DNA from: Poa pratensis
Taxonomy: Eukaryota; Streptophyta; Magnoliopsida; Poales; Poaceae
Length of the DNA: 64,000 bases
NCBI GenBank assembly: GCA_947311845.1
Contig: CAMZMU010000049.1
Location: forward strand, 10,555,138 to 10,619,137
Reading direction: 5' to 3'
The position numbers and the translations under genes were made by a program. Shown here one piece after another: positions 63,575 through 64,000 of the stretch (within the stretch, counting starts at the first letter, position 1; each line of letters begins with the position of its first letter). Under the pieces are notes generated by a model. That model ran no database searches. It saw only the letters and a list, made by a program, of their open reading frames with translations, and was not told where the DNA came from.

Positions 63575-64000
63575 GCGATCGATCTCGAGTTGATACCTAT
63601 GCAAGCTCGCTTAATTAGTACGTGGTGCTAGCTTGTCAACGCCTGTATATCTTCACCGGAACGTAACGTGCCAGCTGCTCGCTTGTAGCGGCAAAATATA
63701 TACCTTGCGTCCATAGATTCATGCGTATTGGAAGTTTTGTTTATGCTACTTGCTAGCCATGATCGAGCTACATACATGGAGGTATTGTCAGGGCGTTCTG
63801 ATCTTAATTTCTGCAAAGTAGCGTCGATTGGTTTTCGGACAGATTGCAATGAGGTGCAGCTTAATCTTCAAGAAAAGAGGCTAATGCATGTGCTGAACAG
63901 CCTTCTAAAAGAAGCGATTCCGTCGGTTTTGCCGTCCTTCATTACAATATCTCATCCTGAAGTCAGACTCTCTCTTCTTGTCATATTCATTTCGTTCGAT
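63575..64000. other. Upstream flank of the root-cap gene, no gene seen
   Basis: Probable promoter region and intergenic sequence to the window end. No open frame with known motifs is seen. Confidence 0.45.

Overview
The window is nuclear DNA from a grass, very probably a Triticeae or other Pooideae species. The evidence is the set of repeats: Stowaway MITEs with CTCCCTCCGT ends, a CACTA element with TTTGCCGAGTG/CACTCGGCAAA subterminal repeats, SINE tails of the Au type, Tat-like Ty3/gypsy and Ty1/copia elements, L1-type LINEs with zinc-knuckle ORF1, and grass gene families with GC-rich coding sequence. No bacterial, organellar or viral replicon is seen. Genes are few and most of the DNA is mobile-element sequence, often nested, with many insertions still bounded by readable target-site duplications (TSDs).

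Layout. 1-7.3 kb: a duplicated intergenic block with a Stowaway insertion, a foldback MITE, the 3' end of a copia-type element whose LTR holds a nested solo LTR, then the right end of a CACTA element. 7.4-10.2 kb (+): a two-exon gene for a membrane protein with five PGG domains. 10.2-15.2 kb: SINE, a retroposon with a 17-bp TSD, a MITE, a second copy of the duplicated block, a Helitron 5' end and a LINE fragment. 15.2-20.6 kb: two tandem duplicated C2H2 zinc-finger genes on the minus strand. 21.0-27.0 kb: LINE fragments, one split by a Tat-like gypsy element that has lost almost all of its 3' LTR. 27.7-36.4 kb: a second tandem duplication carrying a C2H2 pseudogene (7-bp deletion) and an intact C2H2 gene on the plus strand, separated by an ORF1-only LINE derivative. 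36.5-44.4 kb: a broken DHX37-type RNA helicase on the minus strand, split inside an exon by a young copia element with LTRs of only about 97 bp. 44.4-46.6 kb: GC-rich tandem repeats and a retroposon inserted in the end of a Stowaway MITE. 47.0-61.2 kb (minus): a complete 14-exon AXR1 gene (NEDD8 E1 regulatory subunit) whose first intron of about 8.2 kb holds a nearly intact 7-kb LINE. 61.7-62.0 kb: an F-box remnant. 62.3-63.5 kb (minus): a secreted root-cap-domain protein gene.

Function. The intact host genes are the PGG membrane protein, three small EAR-type C2H2 repressors (ZAT-like), AXR1 and the root-cap protein. They do not form one pathway. The C2H2 genes form a local cluster of two duplicated pairs whose upstream regions keep shared elements: G-box and TTGACG in one pair; TACGTCAC, a heat-shock-like element and CCAAT in the other. 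No clear candidate for a wholly new biological system was found. The most informative points are the penta-PGG gene model, the C2H2 duplication cluster, the copia-disrupted helicase, the LINE in AXR1 intron 1, and several TSD-defined retroposons of unclear family.
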